In this document: in pieces, positions 1-11,069 of the stretch
How the letters are laid out: every line of letters begins with the position of its first letter
How positions within the stretch are numbered: the stretch's first letter is position 1
DNA from: Nymphaea colorata
Lineage: Eukaryota; Streptophyta; Magnoliopsida; Nymphaeales; Nymphaeaceae
Length of the DNA: 64,000 bases
NCBI RefSeq assembly: GCF_008831285.2
Contig: NC_045146.1
Coordinates: forward strand, 15,701,289-15,765,288
Direction: 5' to 3'
Made by a program: the position numbers and the translations under genes
Notes under the pieces: model-generated
Databases searched by the model: none
Told to the model about the DNA's origin: nothing
What the model saw: the letters and a program-made list of their open reading frames with translations, nothing else

Positions 1-200
1 ATATAAACTGTGTTCAAGTGAATGCTTCTTTTATCTAGATGACAGATGCAGTTATCCTCCCATGAAGTTTTACTTCAAGGGTATACAATATACATGCATG
101 TGCATGTGTGTGCATCAGCCTTGCGCATGTGGGTATTCAAATATTTAAAAACTGATGGGCAACACACATATGAAGCAACTTTTCACTGTTTTCATCTCAC

Positions 201-3200
201 CTCATCTGCATGCTAATAACCTCACTCCCCTTAGCATCTACAAAACGAGTCCATCGCTTGAGCTGTTGAATTCTTCCCAAAAGTGGATGTAGACAAGAGT
301 TTAATGCATATTGACGAGATGGGGACACATGAAAGGCAAATGGTGCGAAAGTAGGAACTGTGACAGAGACTGCAATATGTAAGTAAATGGGTTCAGGATC
401 TGAAAGTAGATCACTTGCCAATTCAAACCATCTCTCCGCAGATAATGCAGGTGACTTAACCAAATCCTCCAGAGACAAAGAGGTTGTTCCAATGGTCTTT
501 AGCTGCCTGCTCAGGTGTAAATTTGAAGATGTACAAGATACGAGCTCAAACACAAGTTCTCCTGTAGGTTCACACTGGAAAGAAACCGTGTGCTTCTTGC
601 CAACTTCAGATTCAATGCTTATTCTTTTACGAGAACCGAAAAAAATGTCAGGCTGCTTTTTACTGCAATTGACAAATAATGAGCCCTTAGGATCTGCTGT
701 AAAATTTTTTATCCTCACAAACTGCAAATACACCTGTATGGGAGCACAAATATAGATTAAGGATATTAATCTGACTTAAACAAGAGAAAGTGGAGATGGG
801 GGAAAAAAAACGAAGACAATAACCATAGTAATGAACAAGGTGGGAAGTGGGTGTAGTTGTGGGAGAGTGGTTATATTGTAAGTACAAGGTCTGACACTCG
901 TTATAATAACTGTGGAGAAAGTGAATAAGTTTAAGAATAAAATGGCCAAAGGTTCTTCATTTGCTGAAACTTCTCCGTGTTCCTCTTTTTTGGCTTTACT
1001 TTTTTTTCTACCATTTTGCTGCTAGACCTTTTGGTTAGGGAGCAAATTCTATAAATTAAAATACTGTGATGTTGCCAAGAAAATTCTGCACAAGCATCTT
1101 CGATAAGATCATTGAGGTTAAACTTTTTTTTTTCTCCAAGTTGAAATTTCACGTTCTTGTCAGTTCATTTCAGTTAACAACTTTTTTGTCTTCCCATTCT
1201 CATGATGTTTAGCAGGGAAAGGGATTGTAAAGAAAGTTGAAGACCACACTGGGTCCATTGGAGACCCTAAATGCAATAACATGGGTGTTAGAATATATTG
1301 TATTGGGAACCGGGTCCATATATGGACCCGGTCCTATGGGCACGGATACCGAGGCGGACTCGGTACCCTAGGCGGCACTCTTTCTCTCCCTCCTATATAT
1401 TCTTCACTTACATGTAATTGTTGAGTTAAGTGAATATTATTTTTCTCTCTCCTAGGGTTGCGGTTTGCCCCTAGGTCAGAGCTTCCCCGTGGTTTTTCAC
1501 CTCTTTCTGAGGTTTTCCACGTATATTGTGTGTTCTTTCTCTGCTCTCTCCTTGTGGTTCGTGTTTCTACATGGTATCAGAGCCACCGCGTGTGAGATCG
1601 TTGGTGTGCAAGTAGTGTTTTTTCCGCCGTTCACGTGCCGCCTCCGTTGCCGTTTCCAGCACCGCCGCCGACACTGTTCCCAGCGCCGCTGCTGTTGCTG
1701 TTTGCAGTGCTGACGCCGTCTGACGCCGTCCAGGAACGCCGCCGCCGTCCATCGTTCCCAGCGCCGCCGTCGTTTTTCCGCCGACCAGGAACGCCGCCGC
1801 CGTGGTTCCCAGCGCTGCCCTGCCCGGCCGCCGTCGCTGCTCCCAGCACCGCCGTCGCCTGGGTTATCGTCGCTGTTCCCAGTGCTGCCCTGCCGCCGTC
1901 GCCTGGGTTAGCTGCGCCGCCGCCGGGTGTCTTGTTTCCGCCGCCGTGGGTTGCGCCCTCTCTGCCGCCGGTTGTGACCTTTGGGGATTGCGATGGCTGA
2001 TGCAGCGATGCCCAAGCTTGATGATGCCCTCGACACGGGCAGCAATACCAAGGGTGAGAACTTGCCTGTTCATGTCACCTCCATTCGGCTGAATAAGGAT
2101 AACTATCTCTCGTGGTCTGCTGCCCTAGAAATCGGAATTACTAGTCGTGGTCGCCTGCACTATATCACTGGGGAGAAGCCTGCACCTTCTAAAACTGATT
2201 CGCAATGGCCGACCTGGGCGTTGGAGGATAGTCAGGTAAAAGTATGGATTATTAGTTCGGTTTCCGCAGATATTCAGCCTTTGATCTTGCGTAAATCGAC
2301 GGCGTATGATATGTGGACTGTTCTTGCCCGTATGTATGGTCGTAAGAAGCGTGTTTTACGTGCCTATCAAATCAAACGTAGCATATATGCTCTTAAACAG
2401 GGAGATTTATCTGTTGCCTCCTTCTATGCCGCCCTGAAGACCAAATGGGAGGAACTTGACTATCATGTGAATGATGACTGGAAATGTGGTGTAGATCATG
2501 CCCTGTATTGGGAAAAGGAATGGATGGACCGCACCTTTATCTTCCTTGGAGGCTTGCGTGATGAGTTTGAAACCATTCGAAGCCAGATTCTTAACTGTGA
2601 TGAGATTCCTGGAATCGAAGAGGTGTATGCCCGTATTGAGTCTGAGGAGCAACGGCGCCAGATTATGCATATTGACTCCCATCAGGGGAGTTCTCCAGCA
2701 GCCTTTGTGAGCCATACTTCTGGGACGGGGCAGCGTCCTACTCGACGATGCAGCCATTGCAACAAAGTGGGTCATTCTGTTGATTTTTGTTGGGATCTTC
2801 ATCCTGAGAAGCGTCTCGTCCGCGGTCGTCCTCCTCCTCATCGCCGAGCCTCTTCTGTGCCAGAGCCTAGCCCGGGGTCGTCCAATGTTGCCAAATCCAA
2901 GCTCTCCTCAGATCAACTCAGAGAGTTGCAAGCCTACATTAGTCGGTTGTCCACCCAGGATGATGCTTCTACTTCTGAGGGTGCTAAGTTAGCCCAGGCT
3001 CTGGTTGCTACTAGTGATCAAGGTAATTCTTCTCTCGGTGATTGGATTGTTGACAGTGGGGCTACTCATCATATGACAGGGGACCCTACGATGTTTCAAG
3101 AGTACAAGTTGACCTCTGGGCAGCAGCGTGTGTCTATGGCTGATGGTTCTTCTATCTCTGTGGCTGGAAAAGGGAGTTTATCACTACTGAACAAATATTG

Positions 3201-6200
3201 TCTTCATAATGCCCTGCATGTTCCCAATATTCCCGTAAATTTGTTATCTGTCAGCAGTATTACCAAAGAGCTAAACTGTAATCTAATTTTCTCTGCTGAT
3301 TGTTGTTTCCTGCAGGACTTGGGGACGGGGCAGAAGATTGGGATTGGTTCGGCTATTGATGGGCTCTACAGACTGCCCGTTCGAGTTGCTTCTGCTTTGA
3401 TTTCAGCCACCAGTGGTCAGTTGCCTGGCGTGGAGGCCAGATCCGTCATTATGCGTTGGCACGAGAGACTTGGTCATCTTCCCTTCCAGTTGCTTAGAAA
3501 GTTGTTTCCTAGGATGTTTCATTATGTTTCTTTGGACACCTTCGCCTGTGAAGTGTGTCAGTTGTCTAAGCATGTTAGGGCCTCGTACCCTATTTCGTTC
3601 AATAAAGCCAACCGTCCTTTTGCTTTGGTTCACTCTGATGTTTGGGGTCCTTCGGGAGTACCCACTTGTCGTGGCTTTCACTATTTTATGACTCTTATTG
3701 ATGACTACTCCCGGTGTACGTTCGTGTATCTGTTGAAAGAACGTAGTGAAGTTCCCGACATTGTCAAAAACTTTGTGGCATTTGTCGAAACTCAATTCCA
3801 GACCACTGTTCAAGCCTTCCGCACTGACAATGCCCGAGAATATGTCTCCCAATCCCTTGATGACTTCTTGCGAAGCAAGGGTATTATTCATGAAACATCC
3901 TGTAGCTACACCCCTCCTCAGAATGGCGTGGCTGAAAGAAAAAACCGTCATTTGTTGAATGTTACCCGGGCAATTATGTTTCAACGTCATGTCCCTAAGA
4001 GGTACTGGGGGGACGCACTTCTCACTAGTGCCCACCTTATCAACCGTATGCCTACTCGTGTGTTGGATGGTCATTCCCCTTATTCTGTGTTGTGGCCCAC
4101 TCAGAATCCCTGGCCTCTAACCCCTCGAGTGTTTGGGTGTGTTTGTTTTGTCCATGATCATAGTCCCACTCTCAAGAAACTTGATCCTCGGTCCATCAAA
4201 GCAGTCTTCTTGGGATATTCCTCCACCCAGAAGGGATACAGGTGTGTTGACCCTAGCACTTCCAGAGTATATGTCTCCAAGGATATGACCTTTCATGAAC
4301 ATGAGGCATACTTTCCTGCGAATCCTCTTCAGGGGGAGTGTTTAGGTGACAGAAGGGAAGAGTATTCTTCGCATCAGTTGATTCAGTTCATGGATTTCTT
4401 GGATTATACGGTGAGTTCTCCAAGTGTGGAAAACGTTGTCAGTGAGGACAGAGACAGTCAGATGGAGGGGGGCCCTGTGGAAGAACAGTCTCGAGATCAC
4501 CTATTTGGTCAGGTTTACAGCAAGAAGAAGAAGGATGTGATGGAAGATGTTGATGTTACCAATCCCAATCTTCCCAATCTTGTGACCTCCCCGGATGATC
4601 CAAGTCCAATGAATGAAGAACTTCCCATAGCTCTGCGCAAGGGCACCAGGTCATGTACTTCTCATCCTATTCAGAGATTTGTTTCATATGCAAAACTCAG
4701 TAAAGACTACAAGTGCTTTGTTACCTCTTTATCTATGGCTGTTATTCCCAGGTCAGTGGAAGATGCAAGGAAGGATCGTAAATGGCTACAGGCCATGACA
4801 GAAGAGATGGACGCCCTGGAAAAGAACAATACGTGGGAGGTTGTTGATATCCCCAAGGGAACTCACTTAGTTGGCTCCAAGTGGGTGTTTAATGTGAAGT
4901 ACAAACCTGATGGCACTGTAGAACGCTATAAAGCTCGTCTTGTTGCTAAAGGGTTTAGCCAGAAATATGGGATTGACTATCTTGAGACGTTTGCTCCCGT
5001 GGCGAAACTGAAGACCGTAAGGGTCATCTTAGCTCTTGCAGTGCAAAAGAAGTGGAGAATGGACCAACTTGATGTAAAGAACGCCTTCTTGAATGGTCAC
5101 CTTGAGGAAGAAGTCTATATGAGCATGCCGCCTGGGTATGCTCGGAACGGGAAGTGTTGCTATCTCAAGAAAGCTTTGTATGGTCTCAAGCAATCCCCTA
5201 GAGCTTGGTTTGAAAGACTAAGGGTTGTAATGAAGACTAATGGGTATAAACAGGGAAATGGTGATCACACCCTCTTCATCAAGCAGAGAAATGGTCTGGT
5301 GAGCCTTTTACTTGTATATGTTGATGATATGATTGTCACAGGCGACGACGAGGGGGAGAAAAGGAAGATGAAAGAAACGTTAGCTGCAGAATTCGATCTC
5401 AAAGATCTGGGTAAACTAAGGTATTTCTTGGGGATTGAGATCGCGCGATCTGAGACTGGGCTTGTTATGAGCCAAAGAAAATACACGTTGGATCTTCTAA
5501 AAGAGACAGGTAAACTGGGATGCAGGCCCTTTCTTACCCCAATGGAGTCTGGCACAAGGATAAGTATCAAAACTGGGACTATCTTGGATGAGGAAGGAAA
5601 AGGGAGGTATCAGCGTCTGGTTGGTAAACTTATTTATCTCACTCTTACTCGCCCAGATATTACGTATGCTGTGGGTGTGTTAAGTCAGTTTATGCATGCT
5701 CCTACTGATTGTCATTGGAAAAGTGCTGAAAGAGTATTGGGATACTTAAAGAATGACCCAGGGAAAGGACTACTCTACACTCGGCAAGATCAACTAAGCA
5801 TTGAAGGATACTCTGACGCCGACTGGGCAGGATGCACAGATACTAGGAGGTCTACCACAGGATACTGCATATTTCTTGGAGGTAACCTTGTGGTATGGAG
5901 AAGTAAACGTCAAGAAGTTTGTTCCAGGTCCAGTGCTGAGGCTGAATACAGGGCGGTTGCTATGGGGGTTACAGAGATGTTATGGCTCAAAATTCTTTTA
6001 GCAGATATTGGGGTTAAAATGGAAGAGAAGATGAGGATGTATTGTGACAACAAGTCTGCGATTAACTTGGCAAACAATCCGGTCATGCACGACAGGACCA
6101 AACATGTGGAGATCGATCGTCACTTCATACGGGAACGCATAGATTCAAAGGAGTTGATTCTGCCCTATATGAAGTCTGAAGATCAAGTTGCAGATGTCTT

Positions 6201-9200
6201 AACTAAGTCTTTATGTACATCTCAATTTGAGAAAAATGTTAGCAAGCTTGGCATGTTTGACATGTATGCCAAGCTTGAGGGGGAGTGTTAGAATATATTG
6301 TATTGGGAACCGGGTCCATATATGGACCCGGTCCTATGGGCACGGATACCGAGGCGGACTCGGTACCCTAGGCGGCACTCTTTCTCTCCCTCCTATATAT
6401 TCTTCACTTACATGTAATTGTTGAGTTAAGTGAATATTATTTTTCTCTCTCCTAGGGTTGCGGTTTGCCCCTAGGTCAGAGCTTCCCCGTGGTTTTTCAC
6501 CTCTTTCTGAGGTTTTCCACGTATATTGTGTGTTCTTTCTCTGCTCTCTCCTTGTGGTTCGTGTTTCTACAATGGGAAATACCTTGTTCAATTTTGACGC
6601 AGTGTGGTTAGTGGCAGACTGGATCCCAGATTCAGATCCAATTAGACTTTGGATTTGGTTTTATTTATCGTTGAAGATCTTTAGGGTTTGGATCCTTTTG
6701 TTTAGTGGGTCTAAGAACCCATTCAGATATAGGGCTTAAGCCCCTTAAGCACCTCTTTTCTTTTGTTTTAGCCTGACTGATTTTTAGAAAAACCCTAATT
6801 TTCCTTTTGTTATTGAATTCCCTCCTTTTTAACGTGATTTTTCCTTCGTTTTATGCTTTCTGGTGCTTTTCCCATGGGGATAAGAGTAACGCATGCTAAT
6901 CACTGCATCAAATTTATGTATGAACTGAAGAATGATCTAGACATGCACCTTCCTGCAGTACGAGCACTTTCCAACACAATGATAACACTTAAACGTCAAG
7001 TCTCAAAAGAAAGAGAAACTAGAAAGATGGCAACACAGTTGAAAAATGAAATTTTGAAAGCATACCTGAATAGTTTCAACCCTTGTAAGATCAAAGACTT
7101 TGTCATGTTTGCAAGATACAAGCACTTTTTCATCAGCATGCGATATAGGATTGACTACCACTGGAGATGGAGAATTGCCTCTGTGCATTGCACCAGCCCT
7201 CCAATACCTCCTGCCAAATGTCTCTTCCCACTGCTTAGTGGTACTAGAAAACCCAACATCAAGTTTCTTGCCTTTGGACCGATCAGAATCTGTATCATCA
7301 TGTTCCAACACCCTCCCAACCACTTGAATCAGGTCTTTGTTGTAACAAGCTGGCTGAAGTTGGTGTGAATGCCATATCAAATCAATATCATAAGTTGGTA
7401 CACAGAACTGCTGGATAGACCTTTCCTTGTTTCTCTTAATCAGATGCAGAAAACCCTTGTACCTGGCTACAGCTTCTTGAAGAAATCGGACATCATGCAT
7501 GCAAGGTCTAGTTACCTATCCACCAAAACAGGCATGAAAATGTTCTAACCAGATAGACACTAACAAAAAACTGGAGGCAGATATCATCACAAAGAACTTT
7601 CAGAAAATTATTAGGAAAATAAAAGGGGTTATGGAGAAAAGCCACAGAAAAAAAAAAAAAAAATCATAGTGCTTAACCAGATTTTGGAAGCAAACTGGCT
7701 GGTAAAAGTACATACATTGGTTCTTATGGAATCTGATGCATATATGCTAATAGTTTTCTACACTCATAGATCATGAGTAGGTTTCAGATGTTTGTAACAG
7801 CATCGGCATTCATGTGTTGTGAATAGGAGTTTGAATCCAATTCATATAGAACATGCTATAGCTTCCACATAGACAGAGAGAGAGAGAGAGAGAGAGATCC
7901 TACAATGTTGCATGTCAATCTCATGTAAAAAAAAAATCAAGGACTCAAGGTTCATTCACCCTTAGCACTGCAATGGCTATGCAGATCAGGCCAACCAGCC
8001 TGGAATGCAAATAGTTAAGAAACTCTCGTCACATACATATGCACATGCACAATATGATGTTGACACTTATGGAAGCAAACAGGATAAAGATCGAGTTATC
8101 AGGGTACTAGACAAATTTAAATTGCATGCATTTCATGGAATTTCTTAAATAGGGAGAATTAGCCAAGTGGGAATTCTCTGAAGGAAAAAACTCCTCAATG
8201 TATGCATCTACCAACTTTAAGGTCCAGATGTCATCTGATCTATATTAAGATGCTCAGTAGTTAGTACTCACTACACACTCTGAGGATGACCACGGGATTC
8301 TAAAGTAAATAACCACAGGGGAGACAAATATAAAAAGAAGATAATTAAATGAAAGAAACATCAGTTACCTGATATCCAAAAGTGCTCTGCCTCTTAACAG
8401 CAGAAACAAGATCATACGTAATGGAAGCAACAGCAGCAGGAACTGCTTCAGCATTATCTTCTGTGGACTTGTAGCAGAAATCAAGCTCATATGGTTCATT
8501 TGGATACAAATTGTTCCAAAGCACTGCAGTTTCTTGTTTGGAAGTCCCTTTTACAGTGGACAGTACATCATGATTGTCAAGGATACTTCCATAGAATCGT
8601 TCACAGTCGGATTTGTAACGCACCTGAAAAATACCTGCTGTCACGTCCTTACCACATCATCAAAATGAAAGCATTGCATGATGTAACTCATTGAAGAGCT
8701 TACTGGATTAAGCCTGTGACAGTGCCAAACCCATTCACAATCAAGAGGAACAACTAATGGGCCTCCCGTGAGCTTGGACTGATTATGCTTCGCAAGCAAT
8801 GGAAGCCAGTAATTCTTGTACCTGGAATTCAGTGTTCTTAAAAATCAGAATTCAGAAAGGTAATTTTGTCAACTAGCTTGTATTTGGCCAAAAGCTGCAG
8901 AAGAAGAGTCAGAGCAATAGAGACAAGGTCTCCTGTAATTGACTGCCTCAATGCCTGAATATAGCATCCTACAATTGATATGATGTTCTCATGCAGGTAT
9001 GAGCAAAATATCTGCCAAAACAACTCCAAGCACATGTAGCCTGTAGGTATTGTCTGTGAAGGAAAACGTACTTGAGGGCAACATACCAAAAAAATCACAG
9101 CATGATGACAGATTGAAATAAGGCCAACTACCTGTGGATGGCTCTCTCCAAAACAGGACCATCATAGAGACACCGATTTCTATCGACTGCCTCGAGAAAC

Positions 9201-9289
9201 AGCAGTTGTTCTTTGGCGATTGCAACCAGATCTCGACTAATTACGATATTTTGAGCTTCAAGCCACTCTAATTCTTGTGCTTCATCCAT
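201..9289 (-). CDS. Glycine-rich domain-containing protein (GRDP1/2-like, DUF1399), 5' part
   Basis: Five coding exons read on the minus strand: 9289-9132, 8821-8704, 8623-8369, 7515-7066 and 733-201. All joins are GT-AG and keep frame, giving about 504 residues before the gene leaves the left edge. The start is the ATG at 9289 (MDEAQELEW). DUF1399 segments are recognisable: VVPLDCEWVWHCHRLNP in exon 2 and FCVPTYDIDLIWHSHQ in exon 4, the paired conserved His/Trp motifs of the GRDP family. Exon 5 starts a C2-like stretch (VYLQFVRIKNF). The Gly-rich C-terminus that names the family lies outside the window. GRDPs are plant proteins linked in the literature to development and stress/ABA responses; biochemical role unclear. 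Intron 4 (734-7065) is about 6.3 kb because a copia element sits in it on the opposite strand. Identity is from remembered resemblance, GRDP1 versus GRDP2 not resolved. Confidence 0.9.
1286..1571 (+). repeat. 5' LTR of the copia element
   Basis: 286 bp, TGTTAG...CTACA. U3 holds a perfect 24-bp palindrome (1309-1332, centre CATATATG) and a second 7-bp inverted repeat TACCGAG/CTCGGTA just downstream. A TATA-like TATATAT lies at about 1394-1400, in front of the likely transcript start. Preceded by target duplication ATGGG. Confidence 0.96.
1572..1584 (+). other. Primer-binding site (initiator Met-tRNA type)
   Basis: TGGTATCAGAGCC begins at the first base after the LTR. It matches the sequence complementary to the 3' end of initiator methionine tRNA, the usual minus-strand primer of plant copia elements. 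Confidence 0.93.
1585..1992 (+). other. GC-rich untranslated leader of the copia element
   Basis: About 400 bp rich in CCGCCG and TTCCCAGCGC-like repeats, far more GC-rich than anything else in the window. It contains upstream ATGs (for example 1802) opening overlapping out-of-frame proline-rich reading frames. I take these as non-coding consequences of base composition, though they could lower translation of the main frame. Confidence 0.6.
1993..6291 (+). CDS. Copia Gag-Pol polyprotein, uninterrupted
   Basis: 1,432 aa from the ATG at 1993 (MADAAMPKL); the frame is open 12 bases further up but without ATG. Domains in order: Gag N-terminal region (LNKDNYLSWSAALE) and UBN2-like Gag; CCHC knuckle CSHCNKVGHSVDFC near residue 250; aspartic protease DSGATHHM near 354; integrase zinc region (H...H...C..C, about 489-525) and core with D near 547, D near 611 (TDNAREY) and E near 646 (GVAERKN); reverse transcriptase with KARLVAKGF near 979 and YVDD near 1109; RNase H with SDADWAG near 1274, EAEY near 1316 and YCDNKSA near 1350. 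All catalytic residues I can check are present, so the element looks autonomous. The last codon and the stop TAG lie inside the first six bases of the 3' LTR. Confidence 0.96.
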   Translation: MADAAMPKLDDALDTGSNTKGENLPVHVTSIRLNKDNYLSWSAALEIGITSRGRLHYITGEKPAPSKTDSQWPTWALEDSQVKVWIISSVSADIQPLILRKSTAYDMWTVLARMYGRKKRVLRAYQIKRSIYALKQGDLSVASFYAALKTKWEELDYHVNDDWKCGVDHALYWEKEWMDRTFIFLGGLRDEFETIRSQILNCDEIPGIEEVYARIESEEQRRQIMHIDSHQGSSPAAFVSHTSGTGQRPTRRCSHCNKVGHSVDFCWDLHPEKRLVRGRPPPHRRASSVPEPSPGSSNVAKSKLSSDQLRELQAYISRLSTQDDASTSEGAKLAQALVATSDQGNSSLGDWIVDSGATHHMTGDPTMFQEYKLTSGQQRVSMADGSSISVAGKGSLSLLNKYCLHNALHVPNIPVNLLSVSSITKELNCNLIFSADCCFLQDLGTGQKIGIGSAIDGLYRLPVRVASALISATSGQLPGVEARSVIMRWHERLGHLPFQLLRKLFPRMFHYVSLDTFACEVCQLSKHVRASYPISFNKANRPFALVHSDVWGPSGVPTCRGFHYFMTLIDDYSRCTFVYLLKERSEVPDIVKNFVAFVETQFQTTVQAFRTDNAREYVSQSLDDFLRSKGIIHETSCSYTPPQNGVAERKNRHLLNVTRAIMFQRHVPKRYWGDALLTSAHLINRMPTRVLDGHSPYSVLWPTQNPWPLTPRVFGCVCFVHDHSPTLKKLDPRSIKAVFLGYSSTQKGYRCVDPSTSRVYVSKDMTFHEHEAYFPANPLQGECLGDRREEYSSHQLIQFMDFLDYTVSSPSVENVVSEDRDSQMEGGPVEEQSRDHLFGQVYSKKKKDVMEDVDVTNPNLPNLVTSPDDPSPMNEELPIALRKGTRSCTSHPIQRFVSYAKLSKDYKCFVTSLSMAVIPRSVEDARKDRKWLQAMTEEMDALEKNNTWEVVDIPKGTHLVGSKWVFNVKYKPDGTVERYKARLVAKGFSQKYGIDYLETFAPVAKLKTVRVILALAVQKKWRMDQLDVKNAFLNGHLEEEVYMSMPPGYARNGKCCYLKKALYGLKQSPRAWFERLRVVMKTNGYKQGNGDHTLFIKQRNGLVSLLLVYVDDMIVTGDDEGEKRKMKETLAAEFDLKDLGKLRYFLGIEIARSETGLVMSQRKYTLDLLKETGKLGCRPFLTPMESGTRISIKTGTILDEEGKGRYQRLVGKLIYLTLTRPDITYAVGVLSQFMHAPTDCHWKSAERVLGYLKNDPGKGLLYTRQDQLSIEGYSDADWAGCTDTRRSTTGYCIFLGGNLVVWRSKRQEVCSRSSAEAEYRAVAMGVTEMLWLKILLADIGVKMEEKMRMYCDNKSAINLANNPVMHDRTKHVEIDRHFIRERIDSKELILPYMKSEDQVADVLTKSLCTSQFEKNVSKLGMFDMYAKLEGEC
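6277..6285 (+). other. Polypurine tract
   Basis: GAGGGGGAG directly abuts the 3' LTR and is the expected plus-strand primer. It also encodes the end of the polyprotein (Glu-Gly-Glu). Confidence 0.85.
6286..6571 (+). repeat. 3' LTR of the copia element
   Basis: 286 bp, reads identical to 1286-1571, followed by target duplication ATGGG at 6572-6576. Its first six bases TGTTAG supply the final Cys codon and TAG stop of the polyprotein. Confidence 0.96.
7871..7898 (+). repeat. (GA)n microsatellite
   Basis: Short GA run in GRDP intron 3, between exons at 8369 and 7515. Confidence 0.8.
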
Positions 9290-10773
9290 TTTTATAACTC
9301 CAAATAAATAAAGAAAGAGCCCACCTCCTGCCATAAGAGGTTATACCAATACTTAATAGTCGCTTTCAATAAATTTGTAATAAAAAGAAAGATTGATACA
9401 TGTTAAACCACGTATGATTATAATAGGATCCCGTGACTTTGGGAAGTAATTACTTCATCGGCTTGGTGTAGCAAAGTTCAACGAAGTATAAAAATGAAAG
9501 ATACTATAATACTTCTTCAAAGCAATGACTACCGTTAAAAGTTAAAACAGGAAGAAATAAAACCAATTCATAGGAAGGTTACATGAAACTTTAAATATTT
9601 GATTCATGGATGGAAAAAACTATTAATTATATTATCTCATATTTGAAGAAACGAAGAGAACAAATCATGGAAGATTATACTGCAAAAATGAACCATCTGC
9701 ATAATTGTGCTATCGTTCTCTCCTAGAAATTTCAGGAAGTCAAAACAATTGGAAATTCAATCAGGTTGCCTATAAAAAATAGCAAGTACACATGCAGAGG
9801 CAAAACGGGACACTAATAGTCACTGTAGCAGCTGTCTCTTAGTTTATTTTTTCTCTTTTCCCCTTTCACATTTGAGGGGTAACTTATTTTTCCCCAGCTT
9901 TTATATTTCTCGTCCCATAGTTATCTTTGTGTGCTTACTCCACTTCTTGGAATTTTTGGTCCAATCTAATTATCGTCTCTTCAGAAAATACTTCGCCGGT
10001 TTACTGGAATTCCTATCACTACATTTCCTTTCTCTTTTACCTGCAAACCTTGCTTCACGGTCTCGATTTTTTCATACTTACCGCGCTCTTCCATCAAAAC
10101 CGCCGAGATTCTGGAAGCAAACTTCAACAATATACATCTATGCTTATATAGTTTCAGAAATCTTGGAAATGACTTCAAGATTCCCCTCAAACTAACATCC
10201 AAAAATCACCATTTAGTGACACAGGAATCCGGGACGAGAAGATCTATAAATATTCGCCATCAGAAAGGTCAAAGACAGAGTACCTTCCGAAAACTATAAC
10301 AACAACAAAAGATCATTAAAATCATTGAGATTAGATCAAAATTCCGGATCGCGGTGAGATCTTCCGGCTGCACGAATGATCACCTTTGCAAGTCAGAACC
10401 AAGCTCAGTGCTATTATAAGAGTAAGAAGAGACAAAGAAATTGCAAACCACGTTAGCAGTCTCTTCAGTAATTATCATTCTCTAAACTTCGAAGATGAGA
10501 ACGGGCCATAAGAGAATTTTCCGGCGAGCTTCCAGAACGGCGGGTCAACTCAACGATAGCGACGAAGTACGGAGAAGCAAAAGAGCAAAAAAAAAAAAAA
10601 AAAAAAGCCGCAAGAATTCTTTCCCCTATCACAGGTTTCTCCATTCCTAGCGAGGGAGAAGTAAACTCACGATCCAACCTCCCGTCGAGTTTCCGGCACT
10701 CCTGAAACTTCAAGTTTGCACCTCCCCGATTACTTCCTGGCTTGCCTTTCCATCACAATTGGAGCGGGGCAGC
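9290..10773 (-). other. GRDP 5' leader region, probably containing a 5' UTR intron
   Basis: No gene is seen between the GRDP start codon and a TATA-like box about 1.5 kb upstream. A minus-strand donor-like GTGAGT occurs at 10670-10665, so a 5' UTR exon at about 10745-10671 spliced to just above 9289 is plausible. That would fit plant genes with leader introns. This is inference; cDNA is needed to place the ends. A poly(A) run of about 20 sits at 10588-10606 on the plus strand. Confidence 0.35.
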
Positions 10774-10781
10774 TATTTATA
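10774..10781 (-). promoter_or_regulatory. Putative TATA box for the GRDP gene
   Basis: The minus strand reads TATAAATA, preceded by a short G/C-rich context downstream (GCTGCCCCGCTCC). It would place a start site near 10745. It is the clearest TATA on this strand upstream of the GRDP start, but 1.5 kb away, so a leader intron is required. Confidence 0.4.
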
Positions 10782-11069
10782 GTCCACACACCAATGTCTC
10801 TGTCAGCCTCGAAGCCGAAGTTATCCATGACGACTTCTTCGTCATCGGCTTCCTCTTAAAATTACTCCTCTTCAGCCTCTTCTCGGTGAACTGAGAACGG
10901 CGATAAAAACTATTCTTCCTGCCGTCAGCAATAACCCTGCAGGCAAGCCTAGACTATTATTTACAGTCACCTCATAACGGTACAAAATTTTAGGTACCCA
11001 GATGCTTCCTTTTTTTTCTCGCTAGAACCCAACTACCATTATAAGATTCTCTTCGTCCATTCTCTAAAT

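Larger units (their letters stand above)
1286..6571 (+). mobile_element. Intact Ty1/copia LTR retrotransposon in GRDP intron 4
   Basis: Complete element of 5,286 bp: two 286-bp LTRs (1286-1571 and 6286-6571, offset exactly 5,000), each starting TGTTAG and ending CTACA, flanked by the 5-bp target duplication ATGGG (1281-1285 and 6572-6576). A primer-binding site, polypurine tract and one long uninterrupted gag-pol reading frame are present. The LTRs read identical base for base, implying a very recent insertion. Integrase precedes reverse transcriptase, which defines the copia order. It lies antisense to the host gene, in an intron. Lineage within copia not assigned; short LTRs and a single fused frame would suit the Ale/Retrofit group, but this is a guess. 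Confidence 0.97.

Noticed and set aside
1..200. A further GRDP exon at the left edge
   Set aside because: No minus-strand acceptor followed by family-like coding sequence can be read here.
6853..7368. 171-codon plus-strand reading frame
   Set aside because: It is the antisense shadow of GRDP exon 4 and adjoining intron; the minus strand has clear DUF1399 motifs and splice sites.
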